64,000 nt of DNA from NCBI RefSeq assembly GCF_003231305.1, contig NZ_QKVM01000013.1, positions 48,293 through 112,292 of the forward strand. The letters run 5' to 3'. This stretch comes from Pseudomonas sichuanensis. Its GTDB lineage: Bacteria > Pseudomonadota > Gammaproteobacteria > Pseudomonadales > Pseudomonadaceae. Made by a program: the position numbers and the translations under genes. The notes beneath the pieces are model-generated. The model had not been told where the DNA came from and ran no database searches. It was given only the letters and a program-made list of their open reading frames with translations. How positions within the stretch are numbered: position 1 is the stretch's first letter; each line of letters opens with the position of its first letter. Below, piece after piece: positions 49,886 to 59,395 of this stretch.

Positions 49886-50638
49886 ATGGGTAACCTTCGC
49901 GTAGACGTCATCACGTTGTTCCCCGAGATGTTCTCGGCCATCACGGAGTACGGCATTACCAGCCGTGCGGTGAAACAGGGGTTGCTGCAAGTGACCTGCT
50001 GGAACCCGCGGGACTACACCACTGATCGCCACCACACCGTGGATGATCGGCCGTTTGGCGGTGGTCCGGGCATGGTGATGAAAATCAAGCCTCTGGAAGA
50101 CGCCCTGGTCAACGCCAGGCAAGTCGCCGGAGCAACGGCAAAGGTGATCTACCTTTCGCCGCAAGGCCGCAAGCTGACTCAGCAAGCGGTCAAAGGCCTG
50201 GCCGAACAGGAATCTTTGATCCTGATCGCCGGTCGTTATGAAGGCATCGACGAGCGCTTTATCGAGGCTCATGTCGATGAGGAGTGGTCGATTGGCGACT
50301 ATGTGCTTTCCGGTGGCGAGCTGCCGGCCATGGTACTGATCGATGCGGTTACGCGGCTGCTGCCCGGAGCTTTAGGGCATGTGGACTCGGCGGAGGAAGA
50401 CTCTTTCACCGACGGTCTGCTGGATTGCCCGCACTACACCCGACCTGAGGTGTATGCGGATCAGCGTGTACCCGACGTGTTGCTTAGTGGCAACCATGCA
50501 CATATCCGGCGTTGGCGGATGAAGCAGTCCCTTGGTAGGACCTTCGAACGACGCGCCGATCTTCTGGAAAGTCGCTCGCTTTCTGGAGAAGAGAAGAAGC
50601 TGCTCGAGGAATATCTCCGCGAGCGGGACGATAGTTAA
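49886..50638 (+). CDS. trmD: tRNA (guanine-37-N1)-methyltransferase
   Basis: 250 aa SPOUT enzyme that methylates G37 of tRNAs reading CNN codons, using SAM. The trefoil-knot SAM site is visible: [10 protein letters not shown] (about 90-99), [13 protein letters not shown] (about 115-127) and [15 protein letters not shown] (about 135-149), plus [11 protein letters not shown] near residue 57. Start ATG 49886. Third gene of the operon; rplS follows 43 bases after its stop. Confidence 0.98.
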   Translation: MGNLRVDVITLFPEMFSAITEYGITSRAVKQGLLQVTCWNPRDYTTDRHHTVDDRPFGGGPGMVMKIKPLEDALVNARQVAGATAKVIYLSPQGRKLTQQAVKGLAEQESLILIAGRYEGIDERFIEAHVDEEWSIGDYVLSGGELPAMVLIDAVTRLLPGALGHVDSAEEDSFTDGLLDCPHYTRPEVYADQRVPDVLLSGNHAHIRRWRMKQSLGRTFERRADLLESRSLSGEEKKLLEEYLRERDDS

Positions 50639-50681
50639 ACGTATCGATGGTGGATCGCGTTATCCATCTTAGGAGCACAGC

Positions 50682-51032
50682 ATGACCAACAAGATCATCC
50701 AGCAGCTCGAAGCCGAGCAGATGAGCAAGGAAATCCCGACCTTCGCACCAGGCGACACCATTGTCGTCCAGGTCAAAGTGAAGGAAGGCGACCGCTCGCG
50801 TCTGCAGGCGTTCGAAGGCGTCGTTATCGCCAAGCGTAACCGCGGTCTGAACAGCGCCTTCACCGTGCGCAAGATCTCCAGCGGCGTTGGCGTAGAGCGT
50901 ACCTTCCAGACCTACAGCCCACAGATCGACAGCCTGGCCGTGAAACGTCGTGGTGACGTGCGTAAAGCCAAGCTGTACTACCTGCGCGACCTGTCCGGCA
51001 AAGCCGCTCGCATCAAGGAAAAACTGTCCTGA
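50682..51032 (+). CDS. rplS: 50S ribosomal protein L19
   Basis: 116 aa, complete L19 ([39 protein letters not shown]). Located at the 30S-50S interface. A strong AGGAG stands 7 bases before the ATG. Last gene of rpsP-rimM-trmD-rplS, followed by an intrinsic terminator. Confidence 0.98.
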   Translation: MTNKIIQQLEAEQMSKEIPTFAPGDTIVVQVKVKEGDRSRLQAFEGVVIAKRNRGLNSAFTVRKISSGVGVERTFQTYSPQIDSLAVKRRGDVRKAKLYYLRDLSGKAARIKEKLS

Positions 51033-51070
51033 GTGCAGTTTGACCGGTGGCCTTGGTCACCTTGCGAGAG

Positions 51071-51097
51071 AAAAAGCAGCCTTCGGGCTGCTTTTTT
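51071..51097 (+). terminator. Intrinsic terminator after rplS
   Basis: AAAAAGCAGCCTTCGGGCTGCTTTTTT: 11-pair A/T- and G/C-rich stem with a short CTTCGG-type loop and T-run, 38 bases after rplS. Confidence 0.93.
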
Positions 51098-51133
51098 GCT
51101 TTTTGTACCTTGCCTTAGCGATGTGACCCGAAC

Positions 51134-51550
51134 ATGACAACTCGAGACCAGGAAATCCAGCGCCGTACCGAACTGTCGGAGACCCGTGTGACCAAGGCGG
51201 TGTTCCCCAACACCACCAACCACCACAACACCCTGTTCGGCGGTACGGCCCTGGCGTGGATGGACGAAGTGTCGTTCATCGCCGCCACGCGTTTTTGCCG
51301 CCTGCCGCTGGTGACCGTGTCCACCGACCGCATCGACTTCAAGCACCCGATCCCGGCGGGCTCGATCGTCGAGCTGGTGGGTAGCGTGATCAAGGTCGGC
51401 AACACCAGCCTGCAGGTGCAGGTGGATGTGTTCGTCGAGAACATGTACCTCGATGGCCGCGAGCGCGCGATCCATGGGGTGTTCAGCTTCGTCGCCATCG
51501 ACGAGGACAAGCGCCCGGTGCCGGTGTTGCCGCAGGCCGCCTCCCACTAA
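51134..51550 (+). CDS. Acyl-CoA thioesterase (hotdog fold, YciA/BFIT-like)
   Basis: 138 aa; hydrolyses acyl-CoA to free acid and CoA. HotDog-ACOT signature VFPNTTNHHNTLFGGTALAWMDE (about residues 20-42) with the conserved Asn and Asp region, then the long helix and SIVELVGSVIKVGNTSLQVQVDVFVE strands. Single gene with ATG 51134. No visible pathway partner. An inverted repeat follows. Confidence 0.93.
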   Translation: MTTRDQEIQRRTELSETRVTKAVFPNTTNHHNTLFGGTALAWMDEVSFIAATRFCRLPLVTVSTDRIDFKHPIPAGSIVELVGSVIKVGNTSLQVQVDVFVENMYLDGRERAIHGVFSFVAIDEDKRPVPVLPQAASH

Positions 51551-51661
51551 ACGGACTTGCACGGCCACTGTAGGAGTAACTGTCTTGTACTGCCTGCGTT
51601 TAACTCATCGCAGGCTGCTCAACCACAGTTGCAACGCTTGGCGTCAAAGCGGCGTGTATTC

Positions 51662-51746
51662 TGTGGGAGCGGGTTTACCCGCGAACACCGGCAGAGCCGG
51701 TGCCATCCACCGCGCCGCCTGCTTCGCGGGTAAACCCGCTCCCACA
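51662..51746. repeat. Inverted repeat (REP class with GGGTTTACCC core)
   Basis: GTGGGAGCGGGTTTACCCGC and its complement as arms, with a central CCGGCAGAGCCGG hairpin. It lies between convergent thioesterase and antiporter genes. Confidence 0.88.
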
Positions 51747-51750
51747 CGAA

Positions 51751-53574
51751 TTAGGCTGCCCCTTCAGCCTGTGCTTTATTTTCAGGCTCTATCAGCGCCA
51801 CCAGCGTCCAGCCCGGTTGCGGCTGCAGCGGGTGTTCCGGGGTGGCCACATGCACCCAGCCGTGGTTGTCACGGGCGAACATCAATGTCGCCCGCTCACC
51901 GTGCAATTGCTGGTAGGCATCCCAGGTGAACGCCTCGGTCAGGGTCGTGCTGTACAACTCTGCCCCCTGGTTCAGCAGCTTGGCCAGTTGGTTGTAGGTC
52001 ATCGCGCGGGAGCCGAGTGGCTGGCCACGATGCTCCTCGCTGGCCCGGTGCTTGTCGCTGCGCTGTTTTTCCAGGCCGCTGGCCAGCACGAACAGCCGGC
52101 CATGCCCGAAATCGTGGCGAAACCGTGCGCAGGCCAGGGCGTTGATTTCACCGGCCGGAGACAGGCCCAGCAGGTGGCCGAGGCCGACCAGGTCCAGATG
52201 CGCGTCGGCATGTTGCGAGGCTGGGTTGCCGAAGTAGGTGGGCAGGTTGTCCATGCGCGCCGCACGGATGTTCTCCCAACTCGAATCGGTCAGCAGCACT
52301 CGGCAGCCAAGTTGTTGCAAAGCCTTGGCAATGGTACGGGCAGGCGGGTTGGCGCCCACCATGAGAAAGCCGCTGGGGGCGGGCTCGGCGACCTTGAGCA
52401 GGCGCGCCAGGGGCCTTGCGGTAGCGCTCTGCAGTACCACGGTGCCGATGATCACGGCGAAGGTCAGTGGCACCAGCAGCAGCGCCCCCTCGTGGCCGGC
52501 CTCATGCAGGCGGATGGCGAAGATCGCCGATACCGCCGCCGCAACGATGCCGCGCGGGGCGATCCAGGCCAGCAACGCACGTTCGCGCCAGCTCAAGGTG
52601 GAGCCCAGTGTCGAGATGAACACGTTCAGTGGCCGGGCCAGTAACTGGATCACCAGCAGCAGGGCGAGTACCGCAGGGCCCAAGCCGAGCATGGCATGCA
52701 GGTCCAGGCGCGCCGCCAGGAGGATGAACAGGCCGGAGATCAGCAGCACGCTGAGGTTTTCCTTGAAGTGCAGGATCTGCCGCACATCCACCCCTGGCAT
52801 GTTGGCCAGCCACATGCCCATCACCGTCACGGCCAGCAGCCCGGACTCGTGGACGATCTGGTTGGCGGCGATGAAGATGCCCAGCACTGCGGCCAGCGAG
52901 GCCAGGTTGTGCAGGTATTCCGGCAGCCACTGGGCGCGCATGATCTGCCCCAACAACCAGCCCCCGGCGGCGCCCAGGGCGCCGCCGCAGAAGATCACCC
53001 CGGCGAAGGTGCCCAGGCTCTGGACCAGCCCGTCACCGTCGCTGCGGGCGATGATGAAGCTGTACACCACCACCGCCAGCAGCGCGCCGATCGGGTCGAT
53101 GACGATCCCTTCCCAGCGCAGGATGTTGGCGATGGTCGCCTTGGGCCGCACCACGCGCAGCATGGGCACGATCACGGTGGGCCCGGTGACCAGCGTCAGG
53201 GTGCCGAACAGGATCGCCAGCGGCCAGTCGAAGGCCAGCAGCCAGTGGGTGGCCACGGCGATCACCAGCCAGGTGCTCAGGGCGCCGACCGTGACCAGAC
53301 GGTGGACCACGCTGCCGATCTCACGCCATTGCGACACGTGCAGGGTCAGGCTGCCCTCGAACAGGATCAGGGCCACGGCCAGCGACACCAGCGGCATCAG
53401 CAGTGGGCCGAACAGCGCCTGTGGCTGCAGCCAGCCCAGCACAGGCCCGGCGAGGATGCCGGACAGCAGCAGGAACAGGATCGCCGGCAGCTTCAGGCGC
53501 CAGGCCAGCCACTGGCAGGCGAGGGCGGCGGCGCCGATGCCACCGAAACTCAGGAGAATCTGCTGTTCGCTCAT
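51751..53574 (-). CDS. Cation:proton antiporter (CPA1 type) with C-terminal nucleotide-binding-like region
   Basis: 607 aa. Residues 1-395 hold about 12 TM helices with the antiporter signature FGTLTLVTGPTVIVPMLR and the ion-site region WEGIVIDPIGALLAV (about 165-185). The C-terminal 200 residues start with FLMVGANPPARTIAKALQ, a Rossmann-like start in place of GxGxxG, suggesting a TrkA-N/RCK-type regulatory domain that has drifted. Exchanges Na+ or K+ for H+ across the inner membrane; the ion is not decided by the sequence. Divergent from xerD with 68 bases between. Confidence 0.9.
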   Translation of the reverse strand: MSEQQILLSFGGIGAAALACQWLAWRLKLPAILFLLLSGILAGPVLGWLQPQALFGPLLMPLVSLAVALILFEGSLTLHVSQWREIGSVVHRLVTVGALSTWLVIAVATHWLLAFDWPLAILFGTLTLVTGPTVIVPMLRVVRPKATIANILRWEGIVIDPIGALLAVVVYSFIIARSDGDGLVQSLGTFAGVIFCGGALGAAGGWLLGQIMRAQWLPEYLHNLASLAAVLGIFIAANQIVHESGLLAVTVMGMWLANMPGVDVRQILHFKENLSVLLISGLFILLAARLDLHAMLGLGPAVLALLLVIQLLARPLNVFISTLGSTLSWRERALLAWIAPRGIVAAAVSAIFAIRLHEAGHEGALLLVPLTFAVIIGTVVLQSATARPLARLLKVAEPAPSGFLMVGANPPARTIAKALQQLGCRVLLTDSSWENIRAARMDNLPTYFGNPASQHADAHLDLVGLGHLLGLSPAGEINALACARFRHDFGHGRLFVLASGLEKQRSDKHRASEEHRGQPLGSRAMTYNQLAKLLNQGAELYSTTLTEAFTWDAYQQLHGERATLMFARDNHGWVHVATPEHPLQPQPGWTLVALIEPENKAQAEGAA

Positions 53575-53642
53575 GCGGGCTCCCTATGCGTGCGCGGTTA
53601 TGAAAGACTAAGCGCCATTTCGCCGTTTGCCACCGAGTCTTC

Positions 53643-54539
53643 ATGCCCGCCCTCGACCACCCCCTGATTGACCAGTTCCTCGATGCCCTGTGGCTGGAAA
53701 AGGGGCTTTCCGACAATACCCGCGCCTCTTACCGCAGTGACCTGGCCTTGTTCAACGGCTGGTTGCAGGAGCACGGGGTGGCGCTGCCCGATGCCGGTCG
53801 CGAGCTGATCCTCGATCATCTTGCCTGGCGTTTCGACCAAGGCTACAAACCTCGCTCCACGGCGCGATTTCTTTCTGGCGTGCGGGGTTTCTTCCGCTAC
53901 CTGCTACGCGAGCGATTGATCGCCGTCGACCCGACCCTGCAGGTGGACATGCCGCAATTGGGGCGTCCGCTGCCAAAGTCGCTGTCGGAAGCCGACGTCG
54001 AGGCGCTGCTGCAGGCGCCGGACCTGGGCGAAGCCATCGGCCAGCGTGATCGGGCCATGCTCGAAGTGCTGTACGCCTGCGGCCTGCGGGTGACCGAACT
54101 GGTCAGCCTCACGCTCGACCAGGTCAACCTGCGCCAGGGTGTGCTGCGGGTGATGGGCAAGGGCAGCAAGGAGCGCCTGGTGCCGATGGGCGAAGAGGCG
54201 GTGGTATGGATCGAGCGCTACCTGCGCGATGGCCGGGCCGAGTTGCTCAGTGGTCGCCCCAGCGATGTGCTGTTCCCCAGCCTGCGCGGTGAGCAGATGA
54301 CCCGCCAGACCTTCTGGCACCGTATCAAGCACCAGGCGCGGGTGGCCGGTATCGACAAGCCGCTGTCGCCGCATACCCTGCGCCACGCGTTCGCCACGCA
54401 CCTGCTCAACCACGGTGCCGACCTGCGCGTGGTGCAAATGCTGCTGGGCCACAGCGACCTGTCCACCACGCAGATCTACACCCATGTGGCCAAGGCGCGG
54501 CTGCAGCAGTTGCATGCGCAACACCATCCGCGTGGATGA
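53643..54539 (+). CDS. xerD: Site-specific tyrosine recombinase XerD
   Basis: 298 aa; acts with XerC at dif to resolve chromosome dimers. An N-terminal SAM-like core-binding domain (1-105) is followed by the catalytic domain with all active residues: Arg149 (CGLRVTEL), Lys173 (MGKGSKER), His244 and Arg247 (SPHTLRHAF), His270 (GHSDLS) and nucleophile Tyr279 (TTQIYTH). Length and C-terminus are typical of XerD rather than a phage integrase. Followed by dsbC, as in other Pseudomonas. Confidence 0.97.
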   Translation: MPALDHPLIDQFLDALWLEKGLSDNTRASYRSDLALFNGWLQEHGVALPDAGRELILDHLAWRFDQGYKPRSTARFLSGVRGFFRYLLRERLIAVDPTLQVDMPQLGRPLPKSLSEADVEALLQAPDLGEAIGQRDRAMLEVLYACGLRVTELVSLTLDQVNLRQGVLRVMGKGSKERLVPMGEEAVVWIERYLRDGRAELLSGRPSDVLFPSLRGEQMTRQTFWHRIKHQARVAGIDKPLSPHTLRHAFATHLLNHGADLRVVQMLLGHSDLSTTQIYTHVAKARLQQLHAQHHPRG

Positions 54540-54694
54540 ATGATCTTCATGTTCCGCTTACCGGTGCCTGAGGAGCCTTTCTGCGCGGGCCTGTTGTGGT
54601 AGGCTTGGACGGTTTGTTGCACGGGCCGACCGTTCGCCACCTCTGAAGCGTAGGCGACGCCCCTCCGGCCCCGTCCGTCTTCAGGAGTACCCCC

Positions 54695-55444
54695 ATGCGT
54701 GTCACCCGTATTTTTGCCGCCGCCGCCCTGGCGTTGGTCAGTACCTTTGCCGGCGCTGCCGCCACCGAGCCTGCGGCCGGTGCCGAGCAGGCGATCCGCA
54801 AGTCGCTGCAGAACCTGGCCCTGGAAGTGCCGGTCGAAAGCGTTGCCAGCAGCCCGCTCAACGGCCTGTACGAAGTGAAGCTGCAGGGCGGTCGCGTGCT
54901 GTACGCCAGTGCCGATGGCCAGTTCGTGATGCAGGGCTACCTGTACCAGATCCAGGACGGCAAGCCGGTCAACCTCACCGAGAAGACTGAGCGCCAAGGC
55001 ATCGCCAAGCTGATCAACGGCATCCCGGCGGCAGAAATGGTCGTTTACCCGGCCAAGGGCGAGACCAAGTCGCACATCACCGTGTTCACCGACACCACCT
55101 GCCCGTACTGCCACAAGCTGCACGCCGAAGTGCCGGAGCTCAACCGCCGCGGTATCGAAGTGCGCTACGTAGCTTTCCCGCGCCAGGGCCTAGGCTCGCC
55201 GGGTGACCAGCAGTTGCAGGCGGTGTGGTGCTCCAGCGACCGCCGCGCGGCGCTGGACAAGATGGTCGACGGTAAAGAGATCAAGGCGGCCAAGTGCGCC
55301 AATCCGGTCAGCAAGCAGTTCCAGCTCGGCCAGTCGATCGGCGTGAATGGCACGCCGGCCATCGTCCTGGAAAGTGGCCAGGTGATTCCGGGCTATCAGC
55401 CGGCACCGCAAGTGGCCAAGCTGGCCCTGGCAGAGCGCAAGTAA
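54695..55444 (+). CDS. dsbC: Periplasmic disulfide isomerase DsbC
   Basis: 249 aa with a Sec signal peptide (about 1-22). N-terminal dimerisation domain (about 27-85) and C-terminal thioredoxin-fold domain with active site CPYC at Cys136/Cys139 (TDTTCPYCHKLH) and a cis-Pro region NGTPAIVLE (about 228). A second Cys pair (WCSS, KCAN) is also conserved in DsbC. Rearranges wrong disulfides in exported proteins. Located between xerD and hom; not obviously cotranscribed (155- and 82-base gaps). Confidence 0.96.
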   Translation: MRVTRIFAAAALALVSTFAGAAATEPAAGAEQAIRKSLQNLALEVPVESVASSPLNGLYEVKLQGGRVLYASADGQFVMQGYLYQIQDGKPVNLTEKTERQGIAKLINGIPAAEMVVYPAKGETKSHITVFTDTTCPYCHKLHAEVPELNRRGIEVRYVAFPRQGLGSPGDQQLQAVWCSSDRRAALDKMVDGKEIKAAKCANPVSKQFQLGQSIGVNGTPAIVLESGQVIPGYQPAPQVAKLALAERK

Positions 55445-55526
55445 TCAATTCAATACGCCATCGTCATGGGGTGATGGCATGTTTCACGGTCGGCGCAAGT
55501 GCTGGCCGTTCAATGGGGAGTTCACA

Positions 55527-56831
55527 GTGAAACCGGTCAAAGTAGGCATCTGTGGGTTAGGGACCGTCGGTGGCGGAACCTTCAATGTACTTCAGCGCAA
55601 CGCCGAGGAGATTGCCCGCCGTGCCGGGCGCGGTATTGAAGTGGCACAGATTGCCATGCGCTCGCCCAACCCGAACTGCCAGATTACCGGTACCCCCATT
55701 ACCGCTGATGTGTTCGACGTGGCGAACAACCCCGATATCGATATCGTCATCGAGCTGATCGGTGGCTACACCATCGCCCGCGACCTGGTGCTCAAGGCCA
55801 TCGACAACGGCAAGCACGTGGTCACCGCCAACAAGGCGCTGATTGCCGTGCACGGCAACGAGATCTTCGCCAAGGCCCGCGAGAAGGGCGTCATCGTCGC
55901 CTTCGAGGCCGCCGTCGCCGGTGGCATCCCGGTGATCAAGGCGATCCGTGAAGGCCTGTCGGCCAACCGCATCAACTGGCTGGCCGGGATCATCAACGGC
56001 ACCGGCAACTTCATCCTCACCGAAATGCGCGAAAAAGGCCGTGCCTTCCCCGACGTGCTGGCCGAAGCCCAGGCGCTGGGCTACGCCGAGGCCGACCCGA
56101 CCTTCGACGTCGAGGGCATCGACGCCGCGCACAAGCTGACCATCCTGGCGTCCATTGCTTTTGGCATCCCGCTGCAGTTCGACAAGGCCTACACCGAAGG
56201 CATCACCCAGCTGACCACTGCTGACGTGAACTACGCCGAAGCCCTGGGCTACCGCATCAAGCACCTGGGCGTGGCCCGTCGCACCGCCGAAGGCATCGAG
56301 CTGCGCGTGCACCCGACCTTGATCCCTAGCGACCGCCTGATCGCCAACGTCAACGGCGTGATGAACGCGGTAATGGTCAACGGCGACGCCGCCGGTTCCA
56401 CCCTGTACTACGGTGCCGGCGCCGGCATGGAGCCAACCGCCTCGTCGGTGATCGCCGACCTGGTCGACGTGGTCCGCGCCATGACCAGCGACCCGGAGAA
56501 CCGTGTGCCGCACCTGGCCTTCCAGCCGGACTCGCTGTCGGCCCACCCGATCCTGCCGATCGAAGCCTGCGAAAGCGCCTACTACCTGCGCATCCAGGCC
56601 AAGGACCACCCGGGCGTGCTTGCGCAGGTCGCCAGCATCCTCTCGGAGCGCGGCATCAACATCGAGTCGATCATGCAGAAGGAAGCCGAGGAGCAGGACG
56701 GCCTGGTACCGATGATCCTGGTCACCCACGGCGTGGTCGAGCAGCGCATCAATGATGCCATCGTCGCCCTCGAAGCGTTGCAGGATGTGGTTGGCCCGGT
56801 CGTGCGCATCCGCGTCGAACAGCTCAATTAA
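55527..56831 (+). CDS. hom: Homoserine dehydrogenase (GTG start)
   Basis: Reduces aspartate semialdehyde to homoserine, the branch point to threonine and methionine; 434 aa. The start GTG 55527 (VKPVKVGICGLGTVGGG) fits the family and has GGGGAG 8 bases upstream; the in-frame ATG at 55479 would add 16 residues not seen in homologues. NAD(P)-binding GLGTVGGGTF (residues 10-19), catalytic ANKALIA region (about 100), and a C-terminal ACT domain (about 353-430) that likely senses threonine. thrC follows after 52 bases. Confidence 0.97.
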   Translation: MKPVKVGICGLGTVGGGTFNVLQRNAEEIARRAGRGIEVAQIAMRSPNPNCQITGTPITADVFDVANNPDIDIVIELIGGYTIARDLVLKAIDNGKHVVTANKALIAVHGNEIFAKAREKGVIVAFEAAVAGGIPVIKAIREGLSANRINWLAGIINGTGNFILTEMREKGRAFPDVLAEAQALGYAEADPTFDVEGIDAAHKLTILASIAFGIPLQFDKAYTEGITQLTTADVNYAEALGYRIKHLGVARRTAEGIELRVHPTLIPSDRLIANVNGVMNAVMVNGDAAGSTLYYGAGAGMEPTASSVIADLVDVVRAMTSDPENRVPHLAFQPDSLSAHPILPIEACESAYYLRIQAKDHPGVLAQVASILSERGINIESIMQKEAEEQDGLVPMILVTHGVVEQRINDAIVALEALQDVVGPVVRIRVEQLN

Positions 56832-56883
56832 TTCAAGCGGCGGGCCGCGACGGCGGCCCGCCTTCAGAACCGAAGGTTTGCAT

Positions 56884-58293
56884 ATGCGCTATATCAGTAC
56901 CCGCGGCCAGGCTCCGGCCCTGAATTTCGAAGACGTGCTGCTCGCCGGCCTGGCCAGTGACGGAGGCCTGTACGTCCCCGAGAACCTGCCACGCTTCACC
57001 CAGGAAGAGATCGCCTCCTGGGCCGGCCTGCCCTACCACGAGCTGGCGTTCCGGGTAATGCGCCCGTTCGTCGCCGGCAGCATCGCCGACGCCGACTTCA
57101 AGAAGATCCTCGAAGAAACCTACGGCTCTTTCGCCCATGCCGCCGTCGCGCCGCTGCGCCAGCTCAACGGCAACGAGTGGGTGATGGAGCTGTTCCACGG
57201 CCCGACCCTGGCGTTCAAGGACTTTGCCCTGCAACTGCTCGGCCGCTTGCTCGACCACCTGCTGGTCAAGCGTGGCGAGCGTGTGGTGATCGTTGGCGCC
57301 ACCAGCGGTGACACCGGTTCCGCCGCCATCGAAGGCTGCCGCCGTTGCGACAACGTCGATATCTTCATCCTGCACCCGCACCAGCGCGTGTCGGAAGTGC
57401 AGCGCCGTCAGATGACCACCATCCTCGGCGACAACATCCACAACATCGCCATCGAGGGCAACTTCGACGACTGCCAGGAGATGGTCAAGGCCAGCTTCGC
57501 CGACCAGTCGTTCCTCAAGGGTACCCGCCTGGTGGCGGTCAACTCGATCAACTGGGCGCGGATCATGGCCCAGATCGTCTACTACTTCCACGCAGCATTG
57601 CAGCTCGGCGGCCCGGCGCGTTCGGTGGCGTTCTCGGTGCCGACCGGCAACTTCGGCGACATCTTCGCCGGTTACCTGGCCCGCAACATGGGCCTGCCGA
57701 TCAGCCAACTGGTGGTCGCGACCAACCGCAACGACATCCTGCACCGCTTCATGAGCGGCAACCAGTACGTCAAGGAAACCCTGCACGCGACCCTGTCGCC
57801 GTCGATGGACATCATGGTCTCGTCGAACTTCGAGCGCCTGCTGTTCGACCTGCACGGGCGCAACGGTGCCGCCATCGCCGAGTTGATGGACACCTTCAAG
57901 CAAGGTGGCGGCTTCAGCGTCGACCAGGACCGCTGGACCGAAGCACGCAAGTTGTTCGATTCGCTGGCGGTGACCGACGAGCAGACCTGCGAGACCATCG
58001 CTGAAGTCTTCGCCAGCACCGGTGAAGTGCTTGACCCGCACACCGCGATCGGCGTCAAGGCTGCCCGCGAATGCCGTCGCAGCCTGGACACGCCAATGGT
58101 GGTGCTGGGTACCGCACACCCGGTCAAGTTCCCGGACGCGGTCGAGAAGGCCGGCGTCGGCAAGGCCCTGGAGCTGCCGGCGCACCTCAGCGACCTGTTC
58201 AGCCGCGAAGAGCGCTGCACGGTGCTGGCCAACGACCTGAAGACCGTACAGGCCTTCGTCAGCCAGCATGGGAATCGCGGCAAGCCGCTGTAA
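56884..58293 (+). CDS. thrC: Threonine synthase
   Basis: PLP enzyme converting O-phosphohomoserine to threonine; 469 aa from ATG 56884. Conserved start MRYISTRGQAPALNFEDVL; PLP lysine in PTLAFKDFALQLLG (about residue 112); phosphate-binding GATSGDTGSAAI (about 138-149). Belongs to the longer, gammaproteobacterial/fungal-type class. Second gene of hom-thrC; intrinsic terminator 16 bases after the stop. Confidence 0.97.
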   Translation: MRYISTRGQAPALNFEDVLLAGLASDGGLYVPENLPRFTQEEIASWAGLPYHELAFRVMRPFVAGSIADADFKKILEETYGSFAHAAVAPLRQLNGNEWVMELFHGPTLAFKDFALQLLGRLLDHLLVKRGERVVIVGATSGDTGSAAIEGCRRCDNVDIFILHPHQRVSEVQRRQMTTILGDNIHNIAIEGNFDDCQEMVKASFADQSFLKGTRLVAVNSINWARIMAQIVYYFHAALQLGGPARSVAFSVPTGNFGDIFAGYLARNMGLPISQLVVATNRNDILHRFMSGNQYVKETLHATLSPSMDIMVSSNFERLLFDLHGRNGAAIAELMDTFKQGGGFSVDQDRWTEARKLFDSLAVTDEQTCETIAEVFASTGEVLDPHTAIGVKAARECRRSLDTPMVVLGTAHPVKFPDAVEKAGVGKALELPAHLSDLFSREERCTVLANDLKTVQAFVSQHGNRGKPL

Positions 58294-58308
58294 GCCTGTC
58301 TGCAACTG

Positions 58309-58337
58309 AAAAAGCCCGTCCTCGGACGGGCTTTTTT
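58309..58337 (+). terminator. Intrinsic terminator of hom-thrC
   Basis: AAAAAGCCCGTCCTCGGACGGGCTTTTTT: stem AAAGCCCGTCC/GGACGGGCTTT with a short TC loop and T-run. Confidence 0.94.
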
Positions 58338-58459
58338 GTGCGCTCATTTTTTTTGCGTTTTTTCTCAGGGCTTTTCAGAATTTTCCTGTTTGGCGTTGTC
58401 GAAGTGCCTACTAAAGTGCGGCATCGAACCGCCAAAGCGCCTCGTCGAGGGAAATGTCC

Positions 58460-58861
58460 ATGCATCAATTTCAGGTTCTTATCCACCAGCCCCGTCCTTT
58501 CCACCAGATTGTTCTGCACCAAGCATTCAATGCCCAGGGCGTCTACAGCGTGCGGTTGACCGAGGACATGCCGGGTACCCTGGCCTGCCTGAACCAGCAG
58601 CGGCCAGTGGATGTGCTGGTGCTTGATCACGACATGCCGATCGGCAGCGCGCAATCGTTGTTCCGCCACCTGGCGACCGAAGGGGCGGCACAGGCGCTGC
58701 TGTTCGTCGGGCAAGGCCAAGGCAATGGCCCGGATCTGGCCCGTGAGGCCCGCAAGCTGGGGTTGTGGGTGCTGGATGAGCTGCCATGGCCAATGTCCAC
58801 CGTGGCGCTGGGCAAGGCACTTGGGCGTCTGCCGGCACCGATTGGCCAGCTGGGCGGTTAG
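58460..58861 (+). CDS. Receiver-like (CheY-fold) protein of unknown function
   Basis: 133 aa. The pattern resembles a response-regulator receiver: hydrophobic beta strands, VDVLVLDHDMP at about residues 49-59 where the phosphoacceptor Asp would lie, and GLWVLDELPWPMS near the end. The N-terminal acidic pair and the conserved late Lys are not clear, so it may be a degenerate receiver. ATG 58460 is chosen because GAGG lies 9-13 bases before it; an ATG 6 bases upstream is too close. Single gene after thrC, no kinase nearby. Confidence 0.72.
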   Translation: MHQFQVLIHQPRPFHQIVLHQAFNAQGVYSVRLTEDMPGTLACLNQQRPVDVLVLDHDMPIGSAQSLFRHLATEGAAQALLFVGQGQGNGPDLAREARKLGLWVLDELPWPMSTVALGKALGRLPAPIGQLGG

Positions 58862-58977
58862 GGCATTCAAACTGTCATGTTGCCCGCGCATGCTCGCTGC
58901 AAGGGCCGGCATTCGAGAACTTTGCGCCAGGCCTGACGGTCAGTTCCTCCAAGCCCATAAGCCAGCGAGTGATCCGG

Positions 58978-59259
58978 ATGGAAAGAGTCTGCAGCCTGCT
59001 CAACGATGCCCTGACCCCCTACCTGGCCGCACTTGGCGCCGTCGACGCCAGCGGTAATCGCCAACTGACCCTCTACGACCCGCGCGGCGGCGTGACCTTG
59101 CAGCGCCAGGTGGCTGAGCGCCAGCTGCAGGAGCAGCAGTTGCTGATCGACCTGGTCGATGGCCTGCACCGTGACCTGCAGATTGCCGAGGGCCGCCTGC
59201 AGCCCTGCGTGATCGCCGCGTTGCAACATCAACGCCCCAGCCAGGGAACCTTTGCCTGA
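58978..59259 (+). CDS. DUF3509 family protein
   Basis: 93 aa, small cytosolic protein of the Pseudomonas-restricted DUF3509 family. It reads MERVCSLLNDALTPYLAAL, then LYDPRGGVTLQRQVAERQL and a helical C-terminus. Function unknown. Start at 58978 because the conserved family sequence begins there; the upstream in-frame stretch is not protein-like. A terminator follows at 59351. Confidence 0.82.
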   Translation: MERVCSLLNDALTPYLAALGAVDASGNRQLTLYDPRGGVTLQRQVAERQLQEQQLLIDLVDGLHRDLQIAEGRLQPCVIAALQHQRPSQGTFA

Positions 59260-59350
59260 CAGCCACATCAGATTCATCAACGCCAGTTTGACGGTGCTTG
59301 GCTCCGGTAGTGTCAGGCTGTCGCGGGAAGCCCGCATTGGCTTTCGCTTG

Positions 59351-59387
59351 ACCCCGGTCGTCTTCCCCAGCGGCCGGGGTTTCTTTT
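59351..59387 (+). terminator. Terminator after the DUF3509 gene
   Basis: ACCCCGG/CCGGGGT stem with a 16-base loop and TTTCTTTTT, 92 bases after the stop, just before the stop of the convergent gene at 59396. Confidence 0.75.
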
Positions 59388-59395
59388 TGCCCGCT

